Assembly (NCBI GenBank): GCA_948567375.1
Contig: OX419760.1
Coordinates: 58,354,657 to 58,418,656 of the forward strand
DNA from: Lunularia cruciata
Taxonomy: Eukaryota > Streptophyta > Marchantiopsida > Lunulariales > Lunulariaceae
DNA length: 64,000 nucleotides
Reading direction: 5' to 3'
In this document: piece by piece, positions 9,960 through 21,427 of the stretch
Position numbering within the stretch: the stretch's first letter is position 1
Layout of the letters: each line of letters opens with the position of its first letter
The notes under the pieces: generated by a model
What the model saw: the letters and a program-made list of their open reading frames with translations, nothing else
The model's database searches: none
Told to the model about the DNA's origin: nothing
Program-made: the position numbers and the translations under genes

Positions 9960-12137
9960 TGAAATAGTGATTCTTTGGAAGAAACAAACAAGGTGAGGAA
10001 TTCTTTCATTGCACCTCGCACTAAGAACGGGTACAAGATAGATAGCTATAAAGATGCAATACAAGGAGGTATAGTCAGTGATATGATGCCAATGTTTAAG
10101 CCAAAGCAAACCACCTATGTGACAAAGCAGCAAGCTAAGTTTTCCCACCAGATGTTTGTAGGAGAAGTGATGAATTGAGTGAAGTGTTTTCACAAGAGAG
10201 TAGGTCAGTGATCAATAGTTGCAGAATGGACCTACCACCCCATCATTTTGTACCCTTAATAGCACATTTCTATTTAGGACTGAATCTACTCAATTCCAAG
10301 GAGAAATGAAGGATGGTGTCACATTTTCAACCCAATTTGCATCAAGTTGTAAATGCAGACAAGCAATGCTTCATAAGGCGAGTCCGTGAAGGTAATGAAC
10401 ACTTCATAAAGATTGGGAAGGAGATGATAGTGTCAATGAGTATTTGGAGGGCTGAGCAAAAGAGGTAGACCTGAAGAAAGAGTGTCACCAGTGCAACCAC
10501 AAAAGATAAGGAGGTTGAATCCAATGCAAGAAATGGCGATGATGACGAACTATTCTTTAGAGGAAGAATTGGAAGGAGAAGTTAAGTGAAAGTGTGTAGA
10601 CTTGAGAGAAGAAGAAGAGCTCACATTCTAGCGTAAGGAGTCTAGTAGTGAGAGTGAAGGAGAACCCAAAGTCCAGCAATTGGTGGACAAAGTGGTTGGA
10701 GAAGAGGCTGAGGAGTTCCATGCTGTGTTTGATTGTATGGAAGGAGGAGATGGCCCTTGTTTGGAATTACCAGCAGTAGAGCTAGAGGAAGAAAGAGAAG
10801 AGGATCTGGCCTTGGTGTTTCCAAGAGTATTGAGATCAAAGAGAAGTATGCAGGTCACAACCGTAGGTCCGAGTAAAGCCAAAGAGGAGGAAGAAAGCTT
10901 GCACAAGATGATGTTGAAGCTACAAAGATTGAGACTTCAGAGTGAGGCACTAGCCAAAGAAGTGCCGACCAAAGCCAAAGAAAGAGAAGATGATGAAGGA
11001 GAGTATGCTAGACCAGAATACATATCAAAGATCATCTGTCCTTTGTTGGTGTAGTTGCAGAAGAAGAAGAAAGAGTTGAAGAGAGAGCATCTTGAAGTGA
11101 GGGATGAGCTCAATGTAGTGAAGTTCTTGAGTACAGAAAACACCGAGTTAAGGAGGAAGTTAACTTGAGGAGAGAAAGAAGCCAATGAACTTTGGGTTGA
11201 TGATGTTCTTTGGAGGAAGACTTTAGAAAATTTGTAGGAGTGTTTTGTGAAGTGCAGTGAGGAACTTGAATGACAAGCTAAAGAATAAAAGGAGCAAAAG
11301 GCAACATTCAAGAAATTGAAGGGAGAATTCACTAATGCACAAGTGGAGGTGATACATTCAAAGGCAATACCAATTGTGATGGAAAAAGAACTGGAGAGCC
11401 TAAGAAAGAGTAGATAGGAGAAGAATCTGGCCTGGCAACATGTGTTAAAAAATCAAAACCAAGAGGAGGAAAGGTTACGCGGACTGATCAGAAGTGTGGA
11501 GACTTAACTTGTCCAATATGTGGAGGAGAAAGAAGCCTTGTAGGAAGAATTTGAGGACAAGTTGAAGATGTATCAAAACGAGTTGGAAGTAGAGAGGTGT
11601 AGGGAAAAGATAGTTTTGGGAAGTGAGTCAAAATCAGTCGGAGAAGTTGTCGTGAAGTTGAAGGTGATGTTGAGCATTGAAGCCAAAGTAAAGATGAAGG
11701 AAGCCTGATTGCATGAGTTGAAGTTGCTTGTGCAAGAGACAAGGAGGAGGAAAACAAAAGACACGGATATGAATAAATTATTGATTTGCTTATGAGAAAG
11801 TGTATATATGAAGATGTTGGAAGTAGGAGATAATGTTTGTCTCAGATTAGATCTGGTGAAGTTTTTGTTAGAGAAGCTTTGGAGTACTATGAAAGTAGGA
11901 ACACAATGCAAAGTAACTGAAGTAGGAGCGCAAGTGTCTTTGGGTGAGTTACCCAAGACATTAGAAGAAGTTAGAGGAGAGGAGGAAAAGGTAGATAGTT
12001 TAGTGATGACTTCAATTTTAGTTTGGACTGAAGATGTGACCGGAGAAGAAGTTGTAGTGGAACCCAAAGTAGAGGAAGAAATTGAAGGTGATTCGGGTGT
12101 AGAAGCCAAAGTAGAAGTAGGCATTGGATCAGATTAG
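9960..12137 (+). pseudogene. Coiled-coil, Glu/Lys-rich gag-type region of element C
   Basis: Frames in this stretch are interrupted but consistently acidic and heptad-like. Examples are the segment at 10680-11054, with ARPEYISKIICPLLV near its end and KEEEESL, LQRLRLQSEALAKE before it, and 11808-12137 with EEVRGEEEKVDSLV and EVVVEPKVEEEIEG. A short basic block (NSFIAPRTKNGYKIDSYKDA, near 9999) opens it. The whole would be roughly 700 codons between the LTR and the zinc knuckles, much longer than a usual gag capsid region. It may be gag itself or an extra ORF. It probably forms structural particle protein by position, but no capsid motif is recognisable. Stops occur at least every few hundred bases. 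Confidence 0.55.
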
Positions 12138-12612
12138 TAATAGACTCAAGATCTAAAGAGGTAGACATCAAGAAGTGGAATGTCATTTTGGATATACCGG
12201 TTGGTAAAATAGCAATTGAAATAATCTATTGTTAGATAATTTGTGAAGTGTGTTGTCTATTTAAAGGAGGAATTTGTAGTGTTATTATTATTCAATACTA
12301 TTATTTTTAATTTGAGTAAGTGAAGTGTTGTAACTCAATGCTTGTCATTTTAGCTTAATTTTGAGTATCAATCTTGTGTATGTATTTGTGAGTGTTTGGA
12401 GAAGTTCAAAGTGCAAGTCTGAGTGTTAGATGTTGGATTCTATAGCTCTGATTTCCATTTTGAGTGTTTGATCTTGAGTGGATAGCAATCTAAGCAATGC
12501 CTTGACAAATCTGTGAAGAATTGTAGTGTTGGTAGTATTTTGCATTTGTGATCATAATATTGGATTGATGCAAAGCAATTTTGATTGAGGAAGTTGTGCC
12601 TTCAGTGGAGGG
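12138..12612. other. Non-coding stretch inside element C
   Basis: T/G-rich sequence (TTGTGAGTGTTTGG, GAGTGTTAGATG) with no open frame of note. It could be a spacer between two gag-type ORFs or an insertion; I see no boundaries. Confidence 0.4.
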
Positions 12613-13380
12613 GTGGAACACAATCATGTGACATGCATGCCTCAAAATGTTGCACCAAGTGTATGTTACAATTGTGGCTCTATGGATCATTGGTCCTCAA
12701 ATTATCTTGAGCCAAGGCATCAAATTGGGTATGTTCTCCTTTGTGGGAATAGTAAAGGTTTGGGGCACATTGGAAACCAATGTCCCCATCTACCAAACCC
12801 AAAGCCTCTAGTCAAGTATGTATAGACTCCCACTGAGCCAGCTACGCTACATTCAAAGGGAGATGCCATTGTAAATTATATAACTCTTGAGGAAGAAAGG
12901 CCTCACGAAGGTAGTCCGGCTCTAGAAGTGGAATGGCCAGATCTTGAAGGGTTGCAAGTTGAAACACACTCGGGGAAGAAGAAACATGATCCCAAAGAAG
13001 TGAGTACTGCTTCTTTGTCTTCAAGAAAGGTGAAGCGACTACATCCCAAAGCAATTTTATCTACTAAGGAGGAGAAAATTATGACAAAGGCCAAAGCTAA
13101 AGCCTTGCAGAAGGAAATCCAGGAGGCAATACAAAGAACTTGGGAGATGAAATTGGAGGAGGATGGGAAGACAAAGCCTCCAATTTTTAGGGTGCACATC
13201 CAATCCAAAGTTGAGGATTTAATTCAAGCCGACGTGTGTAAACCCAAAGTACCTTGGGGTTCAGACCACCGGTACTCGGGTCACCATTCTAAAGCAACCC
13301 AAAGTAAGGTCAGAGAAGGGGGAACCTCAAACCCAAAGACAAAGTTGAAGAATGTGAAGTTTGGAGCATTACCACAATAA
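12613..13380 (+). pseudogene. Gag C-terminus of element C: zinc knuckles and basic linker
   Basis: At 12667-12708 the frame reads CYNCGSMDHWSSNY, a CCHC knuckle whose last Cys has become Tyr. A second, partly degraded knuckle (LCGNSKGLGHIGNQC) follows at about 12744. CCHC knuckles bind the genomic RNA. After a stop at 12822 a Lys-rich linker frame (12928-13380, e.g. KAKAKALQKEIQEAIQRTWE) leads towards the protease. The linker has no catalytic motif and probably connects nucleocapsid and protease in the polyprotein. Confidence 0.75.
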
Positions 13381-13439
13381 AATATTGTGGCAGATTTTGC
13401 ATCTACCCAAGCCAATATTACATTTAAGCAATTGTGAGA

Positions 13440-14270
13440 GGACTATAAACTGTAAAAGAAGCAATTGAATTTGATCATCAAAAAAGTAAGGGCGATGACC
13501 AAGAAAGATTTGCCGGCCGTCTATCATATTGAGCAAGAAAATTGGGGATCTCCTAAAGTAGATGCAAAGATTGCGGATTTCTTGATCACATTAGTACTCC
13601 TTGATTTTGGTTCTAGTGTGAATGTCATGACAAAGGATACTGCACATTGATTGGGGTATCTTATGTTCAAACCCACACCTTGAATTTTGAAGTTTGTAGA
13701 TCAGACCAGAAGATGATCTTTAAGCATGTTGTCTAAAATCATTATGATCATCAAAGGAGTGCAATTCTAATTGAATTACACTGTGTTGAGACCAATGACC
13801 GAAATTGGTTATTCACTATTGATCAAAAGACTCTGGTTGTATAGTGGTCTAGTTGTGGATTGGCATCAGCAAAAGTTGAGATTTAAGGACATCTCATCCA
13901 AAGACTAAAAGCTGGTGATAGTGAGTCGGATGAAGTTCTACACCTTAGGGAAACAACTTCATCAAAAGATCAAGACAAATCTGAAGAGTCATCATCTTTG
14001 TCTTTGGAGGACTTGGATGAAGAAGTCCAAGTCAAATACTTGAAATGCTATGAGGTAGAGGTCAAAGATGAAGACCCATATGACATCACCTCAAGTGAAA
14101 GTATTTTGGAGGAAGAGGTTCTGAACTCCATACGACTCGGGTTAAGCCTAGTCAATCATATTGAAGGAGTCATCAACCCCAATGACTATCAAGATGTAGT
14201 CTTATCTAAAGGCAAAGTTTTGAAATTTCAAAGACAATCACTTAGAACAAGTTGGCAGGATACATAGCCT
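13440..14270 (+). pseudogene. Aspartic protease region of element C
   Basis: Around 13597-13640 the frame reads LLDFGSSVNVMTKDTA, the retropepsin active-site loop with D-F-G where D-S/G-G is usual. Further pieces in shifted frames (LRPMTEIGYSLL, GLVVDWHQQKLRF near 13790-13890) match the rest of this gypsy protease class. An acidic linker (13998-14267) follows. In a live element the protease cuts the Gag-Pol polyprotein. This one has stops at 13648 and 13680 and cannot be made in one piece. Confidence 0.75.
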
Positions 14271-14389
14271 TGTTTATTGAGTACTATGATGTATTTTTCT
14301 TGTCTATTGATCAAGTGCCAAGAATTCCCAAAAATTTGGGGAACATTGGATTGATCTTGTTGAAGGTGCAGTTCTAGTTTGGCAAAGAA

Positions 14390-15650
14390 AATATCACTTG
14401 AACCCAAAGTACACACTCTTGATGAAAGATGAAATAAAAAAGTACTTGGGAGCGAGGATAATTGTCCCACTGTTGAGCAGCGAATGGGTTTCTCCCATTG
14501 TCATTGCTATAACGAAGAAGATTAGGAAGATTTGCAAGTGCCAAGATTTTGCAAATTGAATGTAGTGACAAGAAAGGATCATAATCCTTTGCCCTTCATG
14601 GATGCTATTTTGGACCAAGTAGCTGGTCATCCTCACTATAGCTTTCCTGATGGATTTTTAGTCTATAATCAAGATTATCCATCCAAGAAGAAGACAAGGA
14701 CAAGACCACATTTACCACCAATAGGTGCACCTTTGCTTGCAATCAAATGCCCTTTGGGTTGTGTAATGTTCCCGTGACTTTCCAACAGATGATGAATGTT
14801 ATTTCAAAGATTTTCAACAAAAATTTGTGGAAGTTTTTATTGATGACTTTTGTGTGTTTGGCCAAAGAGAAGTACATCTAGGTTGCCTTTGCAAAACTTT
14901 TGAAAGGTATTGTTTTGCTAGCTTGTCATTACACCCAAGGAAATGCTTCTTCATAATGAAGGAAGGAATTCTTCTACGGCATTGGTTCTCAAGTCGAGGT
15001 ACTGAAGTTGATGTTGAGAAGATGAAAGTCATCTCAACTTTAGAATCTCCCAAAAATATTGGGGAGATGAGAGCCTTCTTGGGCCATGTTGGATACTACA
15101 GATGCTTAGTATTAAATTTATGCAGTGCTTGTTGCACCTCCAACAAATCTCTTGAAGAAGTCTGAAGACTATTTGTGGGAAGCCGTACAATAATAAGCTT
15201 TCCAAGTGTTGAAGCACCAATGATGATGGCCCCAAATTGGGATGTCCCTTTTCATGTGTATTTGGACTCTTTGTCCATGGCAATTGGAGTAGTCTTGAGT
15301 CAAAAGGATGATAAGAAGAAAGACTACCAATTTACTATGCTAGCCAAAAACTTTCAATTGTAGAATAGAATTATTCAACAACTAAAAGAGAAGCACTTGG
15401 AATGGTGTATGCCTGCAAGAAGTTACTCCATTATTTGTTAGAATACAAGTTTGTCTTCCATGTAGACCATTACACGTTGGAGTATTTGGTGAAGAAGGCA
15501 AACCTGTCTAAGCAAATTGCACGATGGCTCTTGTTATTACAAGAATTCAGATACACTATCCAAGTAAGGAAGGGAGCTTTTCATTCAAATGTGGACTTCC
15601 TGTCCATGTTGGAGACTCAAGAAGAATTGTATCATTTGATGGCAATGCAA
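14390..15650 (+). pseudogene. Reverse transcriptase and RNase H of element C
   Basis: Reading across frames gives LLSSEWVSPIVI, RKICKCQDFCKLN, TRKDHNPLPFMDAILDQVAG, then FGLCN-like PLGCVMFPVTFQQMMN. The catalytic VFIDDFCVFGQRE is at 14830-14868, and the thumb words GHVGYYR follow. RNase H begins near 15230 (NWDVPFHVYLDSLSMAIGVV, with the catalytic DAS changed to DSL) and ends with FHVDHYTLEYLVKKANLS and FHSNVDFLS. The IDD catalytic pair survives, but there are stops and shifts at roughly 14530, 14777, 15163 and 15361. Function would be cDNA synthesis and RNA removal in the particle. Confidence 0.85.
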
Positions 15651-15779
15651 AGTACAAGTTATGCGGCCAAATATCATTATCTGCATACTTGTAAGTGTCT
15701 TGAGGGATTGGACCTGGAACACAAAGCATTCTTCCTCAAGAAAATCTGACCGTACTAACTGAAGCACAACATTTATTTA

Positions 15780-16970
15780 AAATGGGTGAAGATGAAGTAC
15801 TTTGGAGATGCTTGGAAGCATACAAAGTCGGAGGAGTAATCAAGTCCTTACACTTGGAAGCATCGTGAGTGCACTATGCCCTGAAGAATATAGTAAAGAA
15901 AATTCTTTCATTGGAGTATTTGGTGGCCTATGATGTACAAGGATACTCAAGCCTATATCCAAAGTTGTGATGCTTATCAAAGAATAGGAAAGCCAACAGT
16001 TACTTCCTAGTCCTCTTTGAGACCAATTTTGCCACTGGCCTCATCATTTTCCGTACACGGGGAATGGATTTTGTGGGTCCAATTCATCTGGTGATCCATT
16101 TTTTGAGGAACAGATTCATCTTGGTCTGCATTGATTATGCTACAAAGATGGTTGAAGCCGAGGCAACTTGGCAAGATGATGCAAAAATAGTTGCAAATTT
16201 TTCTTTCAAAACATCATTTGACATTAAGGATGTCCTTTGGAATTGGTAAGTGACCAAGGGACTCACTTTTTGAACTTACTTGTGGAGCCATTAACCAAGT
16301 ATTTCCAAATCAAACATTGGAAGATGATACTTTATAACCCAAAAGCATATGGCCTAACAAAAAAGGCAAATGGGTTGTTATGCAAGATTTTGAACAAGAT
16401 GACTGTCAATTATGCCGAAAACTGGGACACAAAGTTACTTGCAACTTTGTGGGCATAACAAAACTACCAAAAAGATTACAACTAAGAAAATTCTATATTT
16501 CTTGACATATGGATTGCATCCCATACTACTAGTTGAATTTGAAGTACCGTTATATTGAATCCTTTGTGAGGAACAATTTTTGGAGGAAGAAAGTCAAGAT
16601 CTTTGGATCCATCCACGGATGTGGTTAGAAGAGAAAAGAGATGATGCAATTCAAACCACAAAGGAAATACAAGATCAGCGGAAAATCAGGCATGATAAGT
16701 GAATAAAGCATGTTGTTGTTCAAGAGGGAGATTTGGCGTTATTGTATGACAATTGCGGAATAACTTTTTTTAAGCAAGTTGCACTTAAGGTGGATGGGGC
16801 CATATTGTGTAATGCAAATTTATGATAATGGTTCAATTCAATTTGCAAACCTAGAAGGCAACCCCTTTGCCACTCGAGTAAACAGGTGGACAATCCACAA
16901 ATTTTGGGTTGTGGACTTAGACTTGTATAAAGAAGAGAGAGCAGATGTTCACATGGATGCTCACATTTGA
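15780..16970 (+). pseudogene. Integrase of element C
   Basis: The zinc-binding part is recognisable near 15930-16010 (WWPMMYKDTQAYIQSCDAYQ, one Cys of the HHCC set lost). The core follows: MDFVGPIH at 16064, CIDYATKMVEAEAT, then ELVSDQGTHFLN at 16240 and YNPKAYGLTKKANGLL at 16336, where the D-D-E glutamate (normally GLTERANG) is replaced by Lys. The C-terminal part LRWMGPYCVMQIYDNGS at 16785 ends in a stop at 16968, just before the polypurine tract. No chromodomain is present, which separates this element from families A and B. Confidence 0.85.
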
Positions 16971-16981
16971 GGGAAGGGGTA

Positions 16982-17087
16982 TGTGGTACTAATACTTCTC
17001 AATTTTGACGAGTTTTAAAGAAGAAGTGTATTGTTGAAGCCGAATTGAAGCTTAATGAAGAAGAAAAGATAAGAATTGTATCTTATT
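16982..17087 (+). repeat. Truncated 3' LTR of element C
   Basis: Follows the purine tract at 16968-16981 and repeats the start of the 5' LTR for about 110 bp, then is replaced by AT-rich DNA. Confidence 0.65.
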
Positions 17088-18755
17088 TGAGTTCAATAAT
17101 ATATGTAATTAATTACATTAATAGCTAAAATATAATTTTTAATGTTAGCTATTATTTATCTAAATGAGAATTATACATACTATTTTTTACATCATAAATC
17201 TAAATATAAAATAAAATATCTTATTATAGATTTTTTATACTAAACATAAAATCTTTTAATTAAAAATCACAAGACATTCTTTTCTAATAAGAAAATTTTT
17301 CCTTTAGATAAAATAATTTAACTATGACATTTTAAGTTTATTAGTATACTACTAATACCTTGTATTAGTAGTATAGTAATAATACTTAAAATGTCATAGT
17401 TATTTTACTACAATAATAAAATTATTGGCACCCAAAAAAACTACATGGAGAGGAGGAATTCCAAAAATGTTGCAAAGGTTAACTATTTCTTGGATCCTCC
17501 CCCCTTGGCTGTTTAAACCATCATGGCATGTGGCAATTGAACTCATGCTAAGACTTGTCGCAAATTAAGATATGTTTTGATTGAAAGTATACATGTAAAT
17601 TATCTTAGGCAATAGCACAAGAATCCGCAAAAAGAAAAACCAAAAAAATAATTTATATTAAAAAAAATTCAATTTAAATTATATTATTTAAATTTTTGAA
17701 TTTAAATTTTATTTTTTGAATAATATTTCACATTAAACTTTAAATTTCACAAAAATTTACAAATGATCTTAATTTAATAAAAATTTATAATTAGTAGAAA
17801 TTATTATTTAGGTGGTCTAGTAGGTGAACACATTGTATAGCTATGGTAGTGTATTTTATTCCCCAATAAACTTATGGTATGTTTACTTGTGTGATTGAAT
17901 TCTTTTATGCTTCTACAAATATCTGTCAAGTTCTATGAAATATTCAATAAAAATATATGTCAAGGACTATGTGGGTTATGAATCACTGTTGGGGCTTAAG
18001 GGGAGAGAGAAGGAAGCTAGAAGAGAGAGAGAAAAGAGGCAATGAGTGAAAAAAAAATTGAGTTTTGGAGAGTTCACTTGCATACATCACATTAGTGAAT
18101 AGTCTATTTTGTTTATTTTTCAATTTTGGTTTTATTGGTACCTAGATTGAAGGCTATGGAGAATTGACTAAAAATTTATGAAGAATTTTAGGTTTTTTTA
18201 GGGCTTAAAGTGTTTACTTCACATTGAGAATGATGGGTTGGGAGTTTTCATTTCTAATCTCTTGGTATTCATGATTGAGCTTCATGGGAACTTAATTTGA
18301 AAATTTTGAAATGGGAATTGAAAGTTATGAGAGTTTTAAGTTTTTAGGGTTTGGAAAAATAACATTTACTTATGTGAGTTGGGATGTGAGAGGTTATGGT
18401 TTTACAAGTATGAGAGATATGGAAAGGAGTATCATCGTTATTCTTATGCTAGCCATGGCTACACTTCACCATGGGGCCGTTGAGAGTGGCTTGGGATACA
18501 CTATGCTCGGTGTGTCATTGACACTTTGCCTTGCAAGGGGTAAGGACCCATATGGGAAGGATACACAAGGACTATGATTGGACCACTTGGGATGCCCATG
18601 TGGGGTCAGCAACCACATCAACAATGATGACACTCGGGATTACACATGTTTCCTCTATTACTTTGTTGACCATTCCAAAGATAATGATCAAGTTGTGGGA
18701 GTGGTTAGCATCTCAGACAAGTTATATCTTAGGGTTATTTGAAACTAATTTTCCA
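17088..18755. other. AT-rich intergenic stretch, no gene
   Basis: Very AT-rich to about 17860, then mixed sequence with a GA-rich run near 18000-18040. An open frame at 18311-18577 is not supported by any motif. Two inverted repeats are present (near 17120-17158 and 17320-17401), suggesting small non-autonomous elements. Confidence 0.5.
17320..17401. repeat. Perfect-ended 38-40 bp inverted repeat (foldback)
   Basis: The left arm starts ACTATGACATTTTAAGT, and the right arm ends with its exact complement ACTTAAAATGTCATAGT. The arms also pair through TATACTACTAATA, leaving a loop of about 4 nt and one small bulge. No target duplication or transposase was recognised. Confidence 0.75.
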
Positions 18756-19263
18756 TGTATATAAAGACCGAGAACAAGGAGAGAAATAAGAGAATGGAAG
18801 ACTAGAGTAGAAGATCACATTGGGACACTTGAATGAGAGAAAATCCAAATGCCTAGCATGAGCTTGGGCTTTGGTATTTATAGGGGCATATACAAGGCTC
18901 TTGAGAAGTTTCTCAAGAACCTTCTTCAAAGACACTTTCTTAGAGTGCAAGTCAAGCTAATCGAGAAGCTTCTCAAGAAGTTTCTTTCTAGAAGCCATCT
19001 ACTTGGCATGCAAGCTAAGCTAACCAAGAAACTCCCCAAGAATATTCCTTTTAGAAGCCATTTACTTGGCGTGCAAGCTAAGCTAACCAAGAAGCTTCCC
19101 TAAAAACTTCCTCCTAGGAGTCACCACTTGGATTGCACATTACCCAATACTTAGAAGGTACCAAGAAGCTTCTTAGATACTTCTAGAATATTCTAGGCTA
19201 ATTTGACCTATTTACTACTTTGTTAGTCTTAAGTAACTCATTGATACATTCCATATTGTTACA
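18756..19263 (-). repeat. 3' LTR of A1
   Basis: Plus-strand ends TGTATATAAAGACC and TATTGTTACA. Same GAAGCTTC-rich body as the other family-A LTRs. Next to it, 19264-19280 gives the minus-strand polypurine tract (GATGGGAGAATA). Confidence 0.8.
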
Positions 19264-19299
19264 TATTCTCCCATCGCTAGTTTGTGATGTCCTCATCAC

Positions 19300-20078
19300 C
19301 ATTGAAGCTTCAAACTCTTAGATGACAGTTTGTGCATTTTGGAGATGAGAAAGAGGCTCCCAAGTGGCATCATGAAGAGGATACCCTTTCCAAAGGACCT
19401 TGTACTCAATATGTTATTGGCCACCATGTTGAATGTGACAATGTGCAAGGATACAATCAACTTCATACTCTTCATGATCATTGATAGGCATGGGAGGAGG
19501 AGGAGGTTGGACACAAGAAGGAAAGGAAGATGGATTAGGAACAAAGGGTTGAGAATACATATGAGAAGGCAAGGCAAGGCAAGTTGATAAGCAATAAGAG
19601 AAATAACCATCAAATGGACCTATCCAATTAGGAGTAAGTTTACGAACTTGGGTATCAAGTGGAAGGTGTATGTTACTAGAAGAAAACATGACCTTATCAC
19701 CAAGTTGAAAAGTGAGATCATGATAATGTTAGTCTGCATATTTTTTTGGTAATTCTGAGTAATAAGGAGATGAGATTTGGCTTGTTGTAGGGATTGAGAT
19801 ATGGTGGTCAAGAGGGTGGAATTATGTGGGACATGAGATGGAGATGGAGCAAGAAGTGAATCTAAAACAAGTGGGTTTTGGCCAAAATTAAGGAAGAAGG
19901 AAGAGAACTCAATGCTTGCCTTTCTGGAATTATTGTAGGCAAACTCAATAGTTGCAAGACTCTTGTCCCAATTGGTACTATGAACATTGACGAAGGTATG
20001 AAACATATCATCCAAGGTGCAATTTGCACATTTGTTTTGTCCATTAGTTTAAGGATGATAGGCCACGGACAAAGCAAG
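19300..20078 (-). pseudogene. Integrase C-terminus and chromodomain of A1
   Basis: Minus-strand frames give TNWDKSLATIEFAYNNS and FFLNFGQNPLVLDSLLAPSPSH (19780-19990), then the SH3-like region (PLDTQVRKLTPNWIGPFD) and an acidic NDHEEYEVDCIL that opens the chromodomain near 19490. The remainder (GYPLHDATWEP-type words) is in shifted frames. Chromodomains of this type direct integration to particular chromatin. The coding is cut at 20078, where element B was inserted. Confidence 0.8.
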
Positions 20079-20824
20079 TGTAATACCAAGGGTTAGCCAT
20101 ATGATCTAGATGTGAAATTTGGTTTGGTAACATCTAGAATGATGTTATACATGATGGTCAAAATAGATCATATAGAAGTATCACCAAAAGAGTACTTCTA
20201 CTAATAGGGCAGGAACCAAAATAGACTTGAGAACCTTAGAACCAATAGCTAGACATATGATTTAAAGGTGAGAATTGGTTTGGTAACATCTGGAAAGATG
20301 TTACACATGATGGACTAAACAGATCAGAAAGAGGTATCACCAAAAGGGGACTTCTACTAATAGAGTAGGAATCGAAATATGCCTGAAATCTTTGAAGGCA
20401 ATTTTGGAGGCCTAAACGGATGAATTAGGCCTCGAAAATGTACATAGTCCCCCCCCCCCCCCCAACAAAGGAAAGGTTGGCCTTCCCTCCCCCCTGGTTT
20501 GTCTCGTCAAGAGCTTTCCAATGGTACCTTACTCATGTGATTCTGAGATTCCTATAGGAAGATTCCCTAAAAGATTCCCTCTGGTCAAAGCTCGTGTGAC
20601 CAACCCGATAGGACCTAGACCAGATAGGTCACCCATCCAAGTAAGTAATCCAAGGGTGGAGCTTGCTGACATGTCACCTATCTGTGTCCCTAATCCTATG
20701 GTGGAGCTTCCTTGGAGGAGATCCTCTTTGTCTATATAATAAAGAGAAGGTGCTCCCTTGGGGCATCGATCGTTTGAGTGTGCAATCTGTGTTTTCTCTC
20801 TTCTCTTGTCCTCGGAGTATTACA
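20079..20824 (+). repeat. 5' LTR of element B
   Basis: Starts TGTAATACCAAG, ends GGAGTATTACA. Contains a C15 run at 20449-20463 that is broken (CCCTCCCCCCC) in the 3' LTR, and a TATA-like TATATAATAAA at 20733-20743 about 90 bp from the LTR end, a likely core promoter. Confidence 0.95.
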
Positions 20825-20825
20825 A

Positions 20826-20837
20826 TGGTATCAGAGC
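20826..20837 (+). other. Primer binding site of element B
   Basis: TGGTATCAGAGC, complementary to the 3' end of plant initiator-methionine tRNA, one base after the 5' LTR. Confidence 0.9.
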
Positions 20838-20964
20838 GAGTGTTCTAGTCCAAGAGAGTGGATCACCCCTCTTGGAATAGCACGAACTACTAAAACTGAG
20901 TAATTTGAGGTGGAGAACATAGAGTAATCGCTAGACTTAGGAAGGACTTTAGAGAGCGGATGGG

Positions 20965-21394
20965 ATGGATGCGCCGGGGGGACAATTTCCCGCACCTAGC
21001 TTTCCATTCTCAAACCCATTCCACATCAAGGTTATGTACATCCAGCGTGAGCAGATGAGAGTATCGCTAGTTTATCACTTTGGTGCGGAATTCATGGACA
21101 GAGTGATGAACTCACCAAACTCGGTGATTCTACCTGTGGTGTTATATGACATAGAGTGGGATTTGACGATCTACATTCTATTATGATAATATGGATATGA
21201 ATGTCCCAAATCCTCTCCCTTTCAACACTCAAGTAGAAATCCGTTATGTAGTGAGGCCAAAATTGATGTTTAGAGATTTTGTGGTTAGGAATTTTGGTGA
21301 GGAGTATTATCAACAAGTGATAGCTTCTGAGGTCCCAATGGTAGTTCCGATAGTTTGTGCGCTTTCCAGAGTGATTATATTGACTCTGTATTGA
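20965..21394 (+). pseudogene. Leader ORF of element B upstream of gag (unknown function)
   Basis: An ATG at 20965 opens a frame of 73 codons (start MDAPGGQFPAPSFPF). A second frame, shifted by one base, continues from 21191 (start MDMNVPNPLPFNTQV) for 67 codons to a stop just before gag. The two halves resemble each other loosely (an F-P-F-N opening, a phrase with FG-E, and a closing -S-PVV-like phrase), as if an internal duplication or a two-repeat protein. One single-base shift near 21180 would separate what was a single ORF of about 140 codons. No known domain. Chromoviruses do not normally carry an ORF here, so this may be a captured or lineage-specific gene. Confidence 0.45.
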
Positions 21395-21427
21395 AGTAGA
21401 TGTTAGCAATTGGGTGTTGCAGGAACC

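Larger units (their letters stand above)
9153..17087 (+). mobile_element. Decayed Ty3/gypsy element C with long coiled-coil gag region
   Basis: About 115 bp at the left end (TGTTGTAC..., through TTTTAAAGAAGAAG and TGTTGAAGCC-AATTGAAGCT, to about 9265) recur at 16982-17095 after a purine tract (GAGGGAAGGGGT), marking the LTR starts. Between them lie, in order, a coiled-coil region, CCHC zinc knuckles, an aspartic protease, reverse transcriptase, RNase H and integrase, all in one direction and all broken by stops and shifts. The 3' LTR is lost after about 17087, where AT-rich sequence takes over. Domain order and wording (RKDH-PLPF-DAILDQVAGH, VEVFIDDFCVFGQRE) fit non-chromodomain plant gypsy elements. 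It truncates the Penelope-like relic on its left. Confidence 0.85.

Noticed and set aside
18311..18764. Two overlapping open frames next to the A1 3' LTR
   Set aside because: No recognisable domain and low-complexity surroundings; probably chance.
20449..20463. C15 run as an assembly artefact
   Set aside because: The 3' LTR has an interrupted C-rich run at the same position, so it is a natural homopolymer, although its exact length may be unreliable.
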